Assembly: GCA_029882535.1 (NCBI GenBank)
Contig: JAOUKM010000001.1
Location: 1 to 64,000, forward strand
Source of the DNA: Candidatus Bathyarchaeota archaeon
Lineage (GTDB): Archaea > Thermoproteota > Bathyarchaeia > Bathyarchaeales > SOJC01
Direction: 5' to 3'
Length of the DNA stretch: 64,000 nt
Shown in pieces: positions 8,438 to 16,605 of this stretch. The notes under the pieces are model-generated. The model was not told the origin of the DNA and made no database searches. It saw only the letters and a list, made by a program, of their open reading frames with translations. The number at the start of each line of letters is the position of its first letter. Positions within the stretch are counted from its first letter, which is position 1. Position numbers and translations under genes: made by a program.

Positions 8438-9111
8438 TTCGAGAAGACCACCGGATCATCGATCATTAAAGGAGTATTGCAGAAGAATGGTTCGCCATAT
8501 TTGACACCTACTCTTGAACCATAGATTTGGTCTCTTAATTCTGTTGATTTAAGCAAGCCTTCCATTCCTAACATTAATCCTATCTGAGATTTGTAGGCTT
8601 TAATGGCCTCTAATTTCTTTCCATGACTCTGCGTAACATCGACGATAAACGATGGAACAAACGATTTATGTAACATGTAATAAGTAACCATTTTAACTTG
8701 GTGCACTTCGTTATCTGTTCGCACTCTTGATAGTTTGGCAAAGAAGACTGCTTTATCAACAAGCTTCCTGCTCGCTGCGTGGTCTGGATGATGATCATCC
8801 CCATATGGTGCTATCAGAAGTGAGGGGATATATTGCCTAATCACACCTGCTAATTTTTTAGCCTCATCAAAACCAGAGCTTACTCTACAATCTCCGAAAT
8901 CCATGTTTTCACGAATCTGTACACCAAGTAAATCAGCTGCTTTAGTTGCCTCTTGCATCCTGATGTCGGCTGTTCCTTCAGTTCCCAACTCTCCCTTAGT
9001 AAGGTCCACTATACCAATGCGATATCCCTTGCTACCCATCTTTGCGATGAGACCGCCACAACAAAGCTCTACATCATCAGGATGAGGGCTAATGGCAAGG
9101 ATGTCTAACAT
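8434..9111 (-). CDS. bshB: bacillithiol biosynthesis deacetylase BshB1
   Basis: A LmbE/PIG-L zinc deacetylase of 225 residues that removes acetyl from GlcNAc-malate. SPHPDDVE (His10, Asp12, Asp13) is the zinc/catalytic motif and DDHHPDH near 105-111 supplies the third ligand. The segment VDLTKGELGTEGT and the MQEATKAADLLGV block are typical of BshB1 and not of mycothiol MshB. It lies in the operon: its ATG lies inside the end of bshC when bshC is read through its frameshift, and its stop overlaps bshA. Substrate assignment rests on the flanking bshA and bshC. Confidence 0.93.
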   Translation of the reverse strand: MLDILAISPHPDDVELCCGGLIAKMGSKGYRIGIVDLTKGELGTEGTADIRMQEATKAADLLGVQIRENMDFGDCRVSSGFDEAKKLAGVIRQYIPSLLIAPYGDDHHPDHAASRKLVDKAVFFAKLSRVRTDNEVHQVKMVTYYMLHKSFVPSFIVDVTQSHGKKLEAIKAYKSQIGLMLGMEGLLKSTELRDQIYGSRVGVKYGEPFFCNTPLMIDDPVVFSK

Positions 9112-10711
9112 TTAATCACCCTATGTTCACCATAATCGGCTTCAATAAAGTTTTCGTAAACATCTGTCAAAAATTTTTTTCCGAATTTTATGATGTACTC
9201 CAAGACATTTATCTGCCTTTCTTGGAGGTGGCTATTAGGAAAGAGATTGTTATATGCTTTTGTAATCTGTCGTCTGACAACCAGATTATGCTCTTACGCT
9301 TCGAAGCGATCTTGTCTTCCAAGACTTCTATTGTCTTAAGTATTTTACCTTTTGTGAGTGCGCAAGGTTCAATGAGAGCCTTGTCAATAGACTCAGCTTG
9401 TCGAATCACTTCAGACATGTTCCTCGAAACTTCGCTCTTAAAGGAATCAAAGACATCCCCCATCTTCTTCCTAGCTAATTCTTTCAATAGTTTCGCCGGG
9501 TTCCAAAGTTCATAAATTTCTACATTATATTTTTCAAGAACTTTGGAAACCTTTTTCTCGACTATTGTAGCCCCAAATCTCGGAAATATAACCGGTGCCT
9601 CTAGGGAGAAAAAGTTGTATAGTCCTTTCAATTGGGCTTGATAAGCTATCTCGTTTGGTCCAGCCACATATGCGAACGTGGGAAAGAGGAAATCCTGAGT
9701 TATAGGTCTTGTGAAAGCATTCGCACTAAATCTGGAGGGATTGCCATCTAATAGATCAAGTAGTTCTTTCTGTGAAAAAGTTTCATTGGCAGCCTGGAAT
9801 TTGCCATTGTATGTGACTCGCAGTCGCTTTCCATCTTCGTTCAAGAGAAAGAAATTGCATATGTTGGATTTCTTGTGGATTCTAGGAGAATAACCAAGCT
9901 TCTCAAGCTCTAAACCTGCTCTGTTCAAGATCTGAGTGCATTCAGTTGGGCTTCTAATTAACCTGTTAAAAACAGGAATCATCAAATCTCTAAAGTGTTG
10001 CGGCTCCATCATGACAAGTCCTAATTCTCCAAAAAGCCAAATCATAAACCTGGAGAAGAAATCTCCTATAGTGGATGAATTTTCTATGATTTCTTTGCTC
10101 TTTCTCAGTAAAGGCGCTTTAAACTCGGAGTCTGGAGATACATCCTCTATGACAGTTAACATCTTATTCAATTCGAATTTGTCAAGACTCATATGTGAAA
10201 GAGCTACGTCCTTTGCTGCACAGTCATAATGAATTTTGTATGGCTCATTTTCCATGAACATGTTAATGTGATTAACCTCAGAAAAGTCATGATCCTCAGA
10301 TGCATTCCAGAAAATGGGAACGAGCGAATATTTCTTGGTAGACAATCTTTCACAAATGACAATGGTAGAAATTGCTTTGTATACTGTGTACAATGGACCT
10401 GAGAACAAGCCGGGCTGTTGACCTGTTATCACAGCATAAGTCTCTGCTTGTGAAAGAGATTCTATATTTTGAGTCACTCGGTTGGGCGCGTTTATTTTCT
10501 TGTTGTAATCCAGCAACTTGTCTACAAGTCTCTGACGGTCTACGTTGCATTTTCGAACGGTTGGCTCTCTGAAATGTTTTGGGAACACGTGCTTTAGATT
10601 ATTTGCATAATTGATGTAGTCGATGGTTATCCTCTCTGAAGTTACGAATTCATAAGGCAAGACACTAGATTTCACTTTAGATCCCCTTTTGCTTTTGAGA
10701 TTTGTCACCAA
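9105..10711 (-). CDS. bshC: bacillithiol biosynthesis cysteine-adding enzyme BshC (one apparent frameshift near 9293)
   Basis: Adds cysteine to GlcN-malate, the last step of bacillithiol synthesis. Family motifs are TGQQPGLFSGPLY (96-108), PIFWNASEDHDF (132-143), FPTFAYVAGPNEIAYQAQL and PVIFPRFG. The uninterrupted frame stops at 9209, but the conserved C-terminus (LFPNSHLQERQINVLEYI ... YGEHRVIKC, stop 9105-9107) continues in another frame. Inserting one G between the bases complementary to 9292-9294 joins them into about 535 residues, the normal BshC length (~540), ending 7 bases inside bshB1. The start is uncertain: TTG 10711, GTG 10708, GTG 10675 or TTG 10660. First gene of the operon. Confidence 0.9.
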
Positions 10712-10850
10712 AGTTATTTTAACCTATACCCAATTGCGTATTTGTCCATTGTGTTTCCTTGCTGCTGTGTTTTCTGTTAATGTGTGTGCGTTAATAGAAA
10801 ACATTTTTGTTGGCACCAATTCTAATGGGGTACTACTCCTTCAACAAGCA

Positions 10851-10858
10851 TTTATATT
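10851..10858 (+). promoter_or_regulatory. TATA box of the DinB-family gene
   Basis: TTTATATT at 10851-10858 fits an archaeal TATA element about 25-30 bases before a start site near 10880-10885 for the gene starting at 10901. On the other strand, TTAAAATAA (10714-10722) could serve the divergent bsh operon but lies very close to the annotated bshC start, which favours one of the internal bshC starts. Confidence 0.45.
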
Positions 10859-10900
10859 CGTAAGACACAACTCATACCAGTTACGTATGAGCTGGTTTCA

Positions 10901-11383
10901 ATGTCTGAGAAAGTTGCATTAATAAAAAGGTTCGTAGAAATAGCCTTCGAGAGATTTGACTCGGCGATGAAGGACCTCTCTGAAAAGGAGATTGATTGGC
11001 GACCTCTAAAAGAGACTAACTCCATAAGGTGGATACTTACCCATCTCTCCCAACAATGGAATGTAGGAATACACAAAATCCTAAAGGGTGACCCAGAGTA
11101 TAAGCCAAAAGACTGGTCTGAAGACTACATTGACAACAGATCATATTCTTTAAGCAAAATAATGAGTGACATAGAAAAGGGAAGAAAAAATTTGATAAAT
11201 AGTCTCGAAGAGCTGACTCTGGCAGAACTCGAAGTCGAAATACCCCTCTGGGGAGGAAAAAGGAAACGACAATATGGTCTCTTGGCTTATGTCTCTGAGA
11301 TTTTCCACCATGTTGGGCAAATTGCTTATATCAGAGGTGCCATCAAACGGCGAAAGCAGACAGATGACCACTTCCTAACCTAA
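10901..11383 (+). CDS. DinB/YfiT-fold protein, putative bacillithiol-dependent S-transferase or hydrolase
   Basis: A 160-residue four-helix DinB-fold protein. WILTHLSQQW provides His48, and SEIFHHVGQI (132-141) is the C-terminal metal motif, normally HxxxHHxGQ. Here the first His of that motif is Glu133, so the predicted metal triad is His48-Glu133-His137. In Bacillus and Staphylococcus, DinB-fold enzymes such as BstA use bacillithiol as co-substrate. Divergent placement beside bshC makes the same role here the best inference. Alternatives are another thiol-dependent enzyme or an uncharacterised metalloprotein. Confidence 0.75.
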   Translation: MSEKVALIKRFVEIAFERFDSAMKDLSEKEIDWRPLKETNSIRWILTHLSQQWNVGIHKILKGDPEYKPKDWSEDYIDNRSYSLSKIMSDIEKGRKNLINSLEELTLAELEVEIPLWGGKRKRQYGLLAYVSEIFHHVGQIAYIRGAIKRRKQTDDHFLT

Positions 11384-11403
11384 GCTGTATCATCATACTC
11401 TCT

Positions 11404-12357
11404 TTATTTTTCTAGTTTCAATAATGTCGCAGCGTTTTTATAAAAAATCTTCTCAATGCTTTCCTTATCGAGCCCTATTGTTCGGCAAGCTTTTAGCTGC
11501 TCCATAAGATATGGGGTACTGAAACCTCTTGGAAAATAGCTTGAGTCGCTTCCAAAGATCAAACGATCTGGACCAACAGTCTCGATAGCCTTCCTAAAAA
11601 GCCCTTTTAAGTCCATTTCGAATGGCATCCAATGCATCCAACGGTTTGACCCCGAAGTATCTATGTATACATTGGGACATGACCAACAAAGTAGAAGAAG
11701 CTCTCTGAGGTACCCCGCGCCAAAATGGGGAATGACGAACGGAATTCTCGGAAACATCTTTGCAACCTCCCATAGTGTAAGCGGGTTCATATTCCTTAAA
11801 TCAAGGGATGGCCCTCCACCTCCACCAAGGACACCGAAATGAATTATCACAGGAACTTCAAGTTTCTCCACAGTTTCCCAAACGGGGTAAACTGACTTAT
11901 CATCTATAGATTTCATCTGCGAGGATGCTATCATTTTGTATCCCTTTAATCCAAGCTTTTTAATTGCCCTCTCAAGCTCTGAATACGAATCCTCCGAGAA
12001 TATACTATGGTGGGCAAACCCTGAAAATTTGTCGGGGTATAACCTCACGATTTTAGATAAATTATCGTTTCCCCCACCTGTCACAAAATTTACCCTTTCC
12101 ACACCTTTGCTAGCCAAATCCGTAGCCCACCTAGCTGCTTGCTCCTCATCTGAAAGTGTCCCAGATTCAGGAGGCGCAAAGCCCCAAAGTTTCCTCATTT
12201 TTTCCTTATCTTGCATTGACTGCTCTACAAGTAACTGAGCCTTCTCCATTCCATATCTCTCAGCTAACTTTTTTCTCCATGAGGCAACCCAATTCACCCA
12301 TTTTGTAGTCGGAAAATGAGCATGGAAGTCGATTATTTTCAATCCGTTAGAGGTCAT
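11404..12357 (-). CDS. amidohydrolase_2 family metal-dependent hydrolase/decarboxylase (ACMSD-like)
   Basis: A 317-residue TIM-barrel protein. Metal motifs are DFHAHF near the N-terminus (HxH), PVIIHFG, PFVIPHFGAGY and LIFGSDSSYFPRG (Asp). This arrangement is that of the amidohydrolase_2/ACMSD family, whose members decarboxylate or hydrolyse aromatic acids and related compounds. It is convergent with the DinB gene, with about 20 bases between stops. Whether it belongs to thiol metabolism is unknown. Substrate not assigned. Confidence 0.82.
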   Translation of the reverse strand: MTSNGLKIIDFHAHFPTTKWVNWVASWRKKLAERYGMEKAQLLVEQSMQDKEKMRKLWGFAPPESGTLSDEEQAARWATDLASKGVERVNFVTGGGNDNLSKIVRLYPDKFSGFAHHSIFSEDSYSELERAIKKLGLKGYKMIASSQMKSIDDKSVYPVWETVEKLEVPVIIHFGVLGGGGGPSLDLRNMNPLTLWEVAKMFPRIPFVIPHFGAGYLRELLLLCWSCPNVYIDTSGSNRWMHWMPFEMDLKGLFRKAIETVGPDRLIFGSDSSYFPRGFSTPYLMEQLKACRTIGLDKESIEKIFYKNAATLLKLEK

Positions 12358-12589
12358 ATAATTTCCTCTTTTCTTTAAGATATTATCATTTTAGAAGAAT
12401 ATTTAGGTTATTTTATTTCATGGTGATTGCACGCGCGAAAACAATTCATACTCAGCACAGGCTTTGTTTTTCTCCAGTTTTTGTCTTGTGTATAAGGTTG
12501 AACAAGTTCGTTTAGATAAGTTTTTTAGCTTAAGAACTAAATGGATTATTTCTCTCAAATTATGCTTCAAAAGTGGAGAGTTTGAGAAT

Positions 12590-13657
12590 ATGTATGCAGT
12601 TGTTAAGACGAAACGGGCGCCGGGTGCAGAAACCACCACTGTTAGTATTCCGAAAATTGAAAGGAACGAGGTTCTTGTAAAGGTTAAGACAGCTTCGATA
12701 TGTGGTACTGACGTGCATATTTGGAACTGGAACAAGTGGGCGCAGGAACGGATAAAGAAAGTTCCATTTATTTTTGGACATGAGCTTTGTGGTGAGGTAG
12801 TGGAAGTGGGGGTAGATGTATCTAGCGTAAAGAGCGGAGATTTTGTTTCTGCTGAGACGCATATAGTGGATGGCACTTGTTATCAGTGTCGAACTGATCG
12901 TATGCACGTTTGTCGACATGTGCAAATATTGGGCGTTGACAGGGATGGCGTTTTTGCGGAGTACGTTGCTTTACCCGAGAGGAATGCGTGGAAGAACGAC
13001 CCGAAGCTTGACTCTGGAGTTGCGTCCGTCCAAGAGCCATTGGGGAATGCTGTTCAAACGGCTTTGCCGAAGGATAATGTTGAAGATATTGTGGGAAAGA
13101 ACGTGGCTGTTTTGGGTTGTGGTCCTATTGGGTTGATGGCTGTTGCTGTGTTGAAGGCGTTGGGTGCGGCGAAGATCTTTGCTACTGCAGGCGGTTTGAA
13201 CAGGGTGCGTATGGATTTGGCGACAAAGATGGGTGCAGACTTGGTTCTTAGTGCAAGGGAGGAGGGGGAGAATATTTCTCAGATAATACTTGACGAAACC
13301 GATGGAAAGGGCGTTGATGTTGTTTTAGAAATGTCGGGTGCTCCGAGTGCTTTGCGGCAGGCTTTTGAGATTTTGACGCCTGGTGGGAGAGTTTCTTTAT
13401 TGGGGCTTTTTGATTCTTCCGTTATGTTTGATTTTAATAATACTATGATTTTCAAGGCAGCGACGGTTTATGGTATTTCTGGGAGGCGGATGTTTCAGAC
13501 TTGGTATCAGGTTAAGGGGTTGCTTTCGGATTCGGTGTTTCGGAGTAAGATTGCTTCTATTATTACGCATAAGCTTTCTATGGAGGATGTGGAGGAGGGT
13601 GTTGAGTTGATTAATTCGAAAAAGGCTGCGAAGGTTGTTTTGGAGCCCAAATGGTAG
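12590..13657 (+). CDS. tdh: L-threonine 3-dehydrogenase-like zinc alcohol dehydrogenase
   Basis: A medium-chain Zn-dehydrogenase of 355 residues. Catalytic-zinc motifs are SICGTDVHIW and IFGHELCGE, with structural-zinc cysteines in GTCYQCRTDRMHVCRH and a Rossmann LGCGPIG. The order and the neighbour kbl identify threonine dehydrogenase, which makes 2-amino-3-oxobutyrate. The acidic residue that normally follows strand beta-2 for NAD binding is absent (FATAGGLNR), so cofactor preference is uncertain. I start at ATG 12590 (MYAVVKT), preceded by GGAGAG; the longer frame from 12464 has no support. First gene of a tdh-kbl pair. Confidence 0.88.
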   Translation: MYAVVKTKRAPGAETTTVSIPKIERNEVLVKVKTASICGTDVHIWNWNKWAQERIKKVPFIFGHELCGEVVEVGVDVSSVKSGDFVSAETHIVDGTCYQCRTDRMHVCRHVQILGVDRDGVFAEYVALPERNAWKNDPKLDSGVASVQEPLGNAVQTALPKDNVEDIVGKNVAVLGCGPIGLMAVAVLKALGAAKIFATAGGLNRVRMDLATKMGADLVLSAREEGENISQIILDETDGKGVDVVLEMSGAPSALRQAFEILTPGGRVSLLGLFDSSVMFDFNNTMIFKAATVYGISGRRMFQTWYQVKGLLSDSVFRSKIASIITHKLSMEDVEEGVELINSKKAAKVVLEPKW

Positions 13658-13727
13658 AGCGGTAAAAGTTAAGAGAATGCTAATCGAATATGGAAAGCAG
13701 AAAAGATAGTTTATTGAGGTGAAACGT

Positions 13728-14930
13728 GTGCAAACAAAACGTCACCCAACAAAATACATGGGTGAAGAATACCGTCGACTCGTAAACGAAAGCCTAAACT
13801 GGGAACTCAAAGAACTCCAAACAGCCAGCGAACCCGCATGCACCATAGATGGCAAACAAGTCATCATGCTCTGCGCCAACAACTACCTCAACCTAGCCAC
13901 ACACCCCAAAGTCGTAAACGCCATGCTAGAAGCAACAAAAAAATACGGAGCAGGCGCCGGCAGCGACCGCTCCATCGCAGGCAACATGACATTACATGAA
14001 GAGCTAGACCGCCGCCTAGCCAAATTCAAAAACGCCCCCGCCTCCTTAACATATCAAACAGGCTTCATGGCAAACGAAGGACTAATACCACAACTGTGCG
14101 GCAGAGGCGACCTCTTCGTCTCCGACGAACTCAACCACGGCTCCATAATAGACGGCGTACGCCTAACCCACGCAGACCGAGCAATCTTCAAACACAAAGA
14201 CATTGAAGACTTAGCCCGCGTCATGGACGAAACAGAAAAACACCAGCCACCATATAGGCACATATGGATTCTCACTGACGGCGTCTTCAGCATGGATGGC
14301 GACCTCGCCCCACTATCAGAAATTGCAAAAATTGCCGAAGAATACGGCGCAGGCGTTTATGTAGACGACGCCCACGGCGAAGGCGTGCTAGGCGAAGGCG
14401 GACGCGGAATCGTCAGCCACTTCCACTTAAATCGAAACCAAGTGCACGTTGAAATGGGAACGTTTTCCAAAGCCTTCGGCGTCATAGGAGGACACATAAC
14501 TGGCTGTGAAGACTTGAGAAACTTTGCCTACAACAAATCGAGAAGCTGGCTTCTCAGCGGAGGAGTCCCCCCAGGCGTGGCCGGCGCATGCACCGCAGCA
14601 ATTGATGTCCTTGAAACCGAGCCTGAACACGTAAGGAAGGTGTGGGAAAACCGCAACTACTTCCTCAAAGCAATGCAAGACCTGGGCTTCGAAACAGGAA
14701 ACAGCGAAACCCCGATAGTGCCTGTGATGTGTGGAGAAAGTAAAACGGCAAAGGAGCTTGCAAACTTCATCTGGAAAAAAGGCATATTTGCATTGCCAAT
14801 TGTCTATCCAATGGTTGTACGTGACAAGGCGAGAATTCGAGTTCAACTGTGCACCAAACACACCAGAGAACATTTAGACAAGGCTATTCAAGCGTTTGAG
14901 GAAGGAGGAAAGAAGCTAGGGCTAATCTAA
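13728..14930 (+). CDS. kbl: 2-amino-3-ketobutyrate CoA ligase (glycine C-acetyltransferase)
   Basis: A PLP-dependent alpha-oxoamine synthase of about 400 residues. It cleaves 2-amino-3-oxobutyrate with CoA to glycine and acetyl-CoA. NYLNLATHPKV, GAGAGSDRSIAG, LNHGSIIDG, YVDDAHGEG and the PLP lysine segment GTFSKAFGVIGG are all present. GTG 13728 follows GAGGTG (13716-13721) at good spacing and is preferred over GTG 13719, which lies in that site. Together with tdh it converts threonine to glycine plus acetyl-CoA. Its coding strand is A/C-rich whereas that of tdh is G/T-rich. Confidence 0.93.
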   Translation: MQTKRHPTKYMGEEYRRLVNESLNWELKELQTASEPACTIDGKQVIMLCANNYLNLATHPKVVNAMLEATKKYGAGAGSDRSIAGNMTLHEELDRRLAKFKNAPASLTYQTGFMANEGLIPQLCGRGDLFVSDELNHGSIIDGVRLTHADRAIFKHKDIEDLARVMDETEKHQPPYRHIWILTDGVFSMDGDLAPLSEIAKIAEEYGAGVYVDDAHGEGVLGEGGRGIVSHFHLNRNQVHVEMGTFSKAFGVIGGHITGCEDLRNFAYNKSRSWLLSGGVPPGVAGACTAAIDVLETEPEHVRKVWENRNYFLKAMQDLGFETGNSETPIVPVMCGESKTAKELANFIWKKGIFALPIVYPMVVRDKARIRVQLCTKHTREHLDKAIQAFEEGGKKLGLI

Positions 14931-15079
14931 GCAACATGAAACAAAGGGCAAACATCACCCAATTTTTCTACAACAAGCATCAAAGAAACATCCATTGTAA
15001 ACTCAAAAGAAGCAACCCGGATAGTTAGAGTTAAATCCGTCCAACCTAAATCAATGCAACATAAAGATGGAGTGTCAAC

Positions 15080-15697
15080 GTGTCTTTCATAGATTGGATG
15101 CATGGCGTGGCATTACAGTTTGGATATTTCGGCGTGTTTTTAATCAGCCTAATTGGCACCATGGCAATTATCATCCCCATACCCTACACAGTAGTTATTT
15201 TATTTCTAGGCATTGAGGGATGGAACCCCTTGCTGTTGACAATTGCCGGAGGCTCCGGCTCAGCTATCGGAGAACTTGCAGGCTATTTCCTTGGATACTA
15301 CGGGCGAAGAATAATCAGCGAAGAAAGACAGAGAAAAATGGACTATTTCCTTAAGCTTTTCGGCAAATACACTCCCGCCGCCATCTTCATCTTTGCGTTA
15401 ACCCCCCTTCCAGACGACTTGCTATTCATTCCACTAGGCATTCTGCAATACAGCCTATTCAAGGCGTTCATTCCAGCCATATTAGGAAAGACCCTCATGT
15501 GCTACATCCTAGCGACCTTCGGCAAAATTTACGGAGACTTGCTCACCCTTCTTTTCGGAGACACGGGAAGCTGGATAGGTATTGCTATAACTGCTGTGTT
15601 TCTGATCTTAGTTATTTATGCCTTATATCGAGTTGACTGGGAAAAAGTCTTTGACAAGTATGTTACAAACAGAGGAAAAGTTGAGGATAATCGCTGA
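15080..15697 (+). CDS. VTT-domain (DedA/SNARE-associated) membrane protein
   Basis: A 205-residue integral membrane protein with four or five hydrophobic helices. The VTT/DedA pattern is visible: an IPIPYTVV re-entrant segment near the N-terminus, GSAIGELAGYFLGYYGRR (a family G..GYxxGxxxG motif), and FALTPLPDDLLFIPLGI as the second re-entrant segment. DedA/TMEM41 relatives act as lipid scramblases or transporters; the precise role here is unknown. It starts at GTG 15080. No operon partner. Confidence 0.85.
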   Translation: MSFIDWMHGVALQFGYFGVFLISLIGTMAIIIPIPYTVVILFLGIEGWNPLLLTIAGGSGSAIGELAGYFLGYYGRRIISEERQRKMDYFLKLFGKYTPAAIFIFALTPLPDDLLFIPLGILQYSLFKAFIPAILGKTLMCYILATFGKIYGDLLTLLFGDTGSWIGIAITAVFLILVIYALYRVDWEKVFDKYVTNRGKVEDNR

Positions 15698-15774
15698 CTA
15701 TAAGCATGGAAACACTTCCGCAAAATTCTGTTTTTTCCTCTTGGGGAAGTGCGTGTGCTCGTGCTTTCTTTAGG

Positions 15775-15783
15775 TTTAAAATA
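15775..15783 (+). promoter_or_regulatory. TATA box, probable leaderless transcript
   Basis: TTTAAAATA lies 24 bases before ATG 15807. This is the spacing expected when transcription begins at or next to the start codon, as in many archaeal leaderless mRNAs; no Shine-Dalgarno is visible. Confidence 0.45.
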
Positions 15784-15806
15784 GTCAAGGCATCATACTA
15801 TTGTTC

Positions 15807-16598
15807 ATGAGTGAAGTCAAATCACTGAAACCTGAAGAAGACGCGTTTGGTCAAAAACTGTGGGTTGCCTACAAAGGAAACCAAGTTTTCGAAATAGTGG
15901 AGAGAAATAATGGATATATAGATGCTATGAGCTTGAAAGGCTATTTTTCCGATTATGGAGACTGGCATCCAATTGAACAGAAGGCAATGGAGTTTGTTCA
16001 AGGAAGAATTCTAGACATAGGTTGCGGAGCGGGTAGACATTCATTGTATTTACAGAAAAAGGGTTTTGATGTGCTTGGAATTGATATTTCCCCTCTTGCT
16101 ATAAAGATCTGTAAGCTAAAAGGGTTGAAAAAAGCCAAAGTCATGTCAATTGAGGACGGGAATTTCCAGCCTAATTCGTTTGACACGATTATCATGATGG
16201 GAAACAATTTTGGTTTATTCGGCAGCTTCAAGAAGGCAAGAAGACTCCTTAAGAGGTTCCATAAGATGACTTCTGAAAGCGCTTTAATCATAGCTTCAAC
16301 TCGCGATCCTTACAAGACGGACAATCCCGCACATTTGGAATACCACGATTTAAACAAGAAGAAAGGTAGAATGGGTGGACAAGTGAGAATTAGATCAAGA
16401 TTCCGAGAATATGTTGGCCGATGGTTTGACTATCTGATGGTTTCCAAAGAGGAGATGAGAGAAATACTTAAAGAAACTGGGTGGAAGGTAAAGCAATTCA
16501 TAGATTCTGAAGACGCACAATACGTAGCCATCATTGAAAAAAGACGGTTTGCTGCTTTTCAGGAAGCGAAAAAAATCGTGACAGCCCCAAAAACTTGA
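15807..16598 (+). CDS. class I SAM-dependent methyltransferase
   Basis: A 263-residue Rossmann methyltransferase. ILDIGCGAGRHSLYL is motif I, VLGIDISPLAI is motif II (acidic ribose-binding residue), and FDTIIMMGNNFGLFG lies at the motif IV/V position. There is a C-terminal extension after residue 200. The substrate cannot be deduced. It starts at ATG 15807, two codons inside the longer TTG frame, and may be leaderless. Its stop lies 7 bases before the EndoQ gene, so the two are probably co-transcribed. Confidence 0.85.
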   Translation: MSEVKSLKPEEDAFGQKLWVAYKGNQVFEIVERNNGYIDAMSLKGYFSDYGDWHPIEQKAMEFVQGRILDIGCGAGRHSLYLQKKGFDVLGIDISPLAIKICKLKGLKKAKVMSIEDGNFQPNSFDTIIMMGNNFGLFGSFKKARRLLKRFHKMTSESALIIASTRDPYKTDNPAHLEYHDLNKKKGRMGGQVRIRSRFREYVGRWFDYLMVSKEEMREILKETGWKVKQFIDSEDAQYVAIIEKRRFAAFQEAKKIVTAPKT

Positions 16599-16605
16599 CA
16601 GTCAG

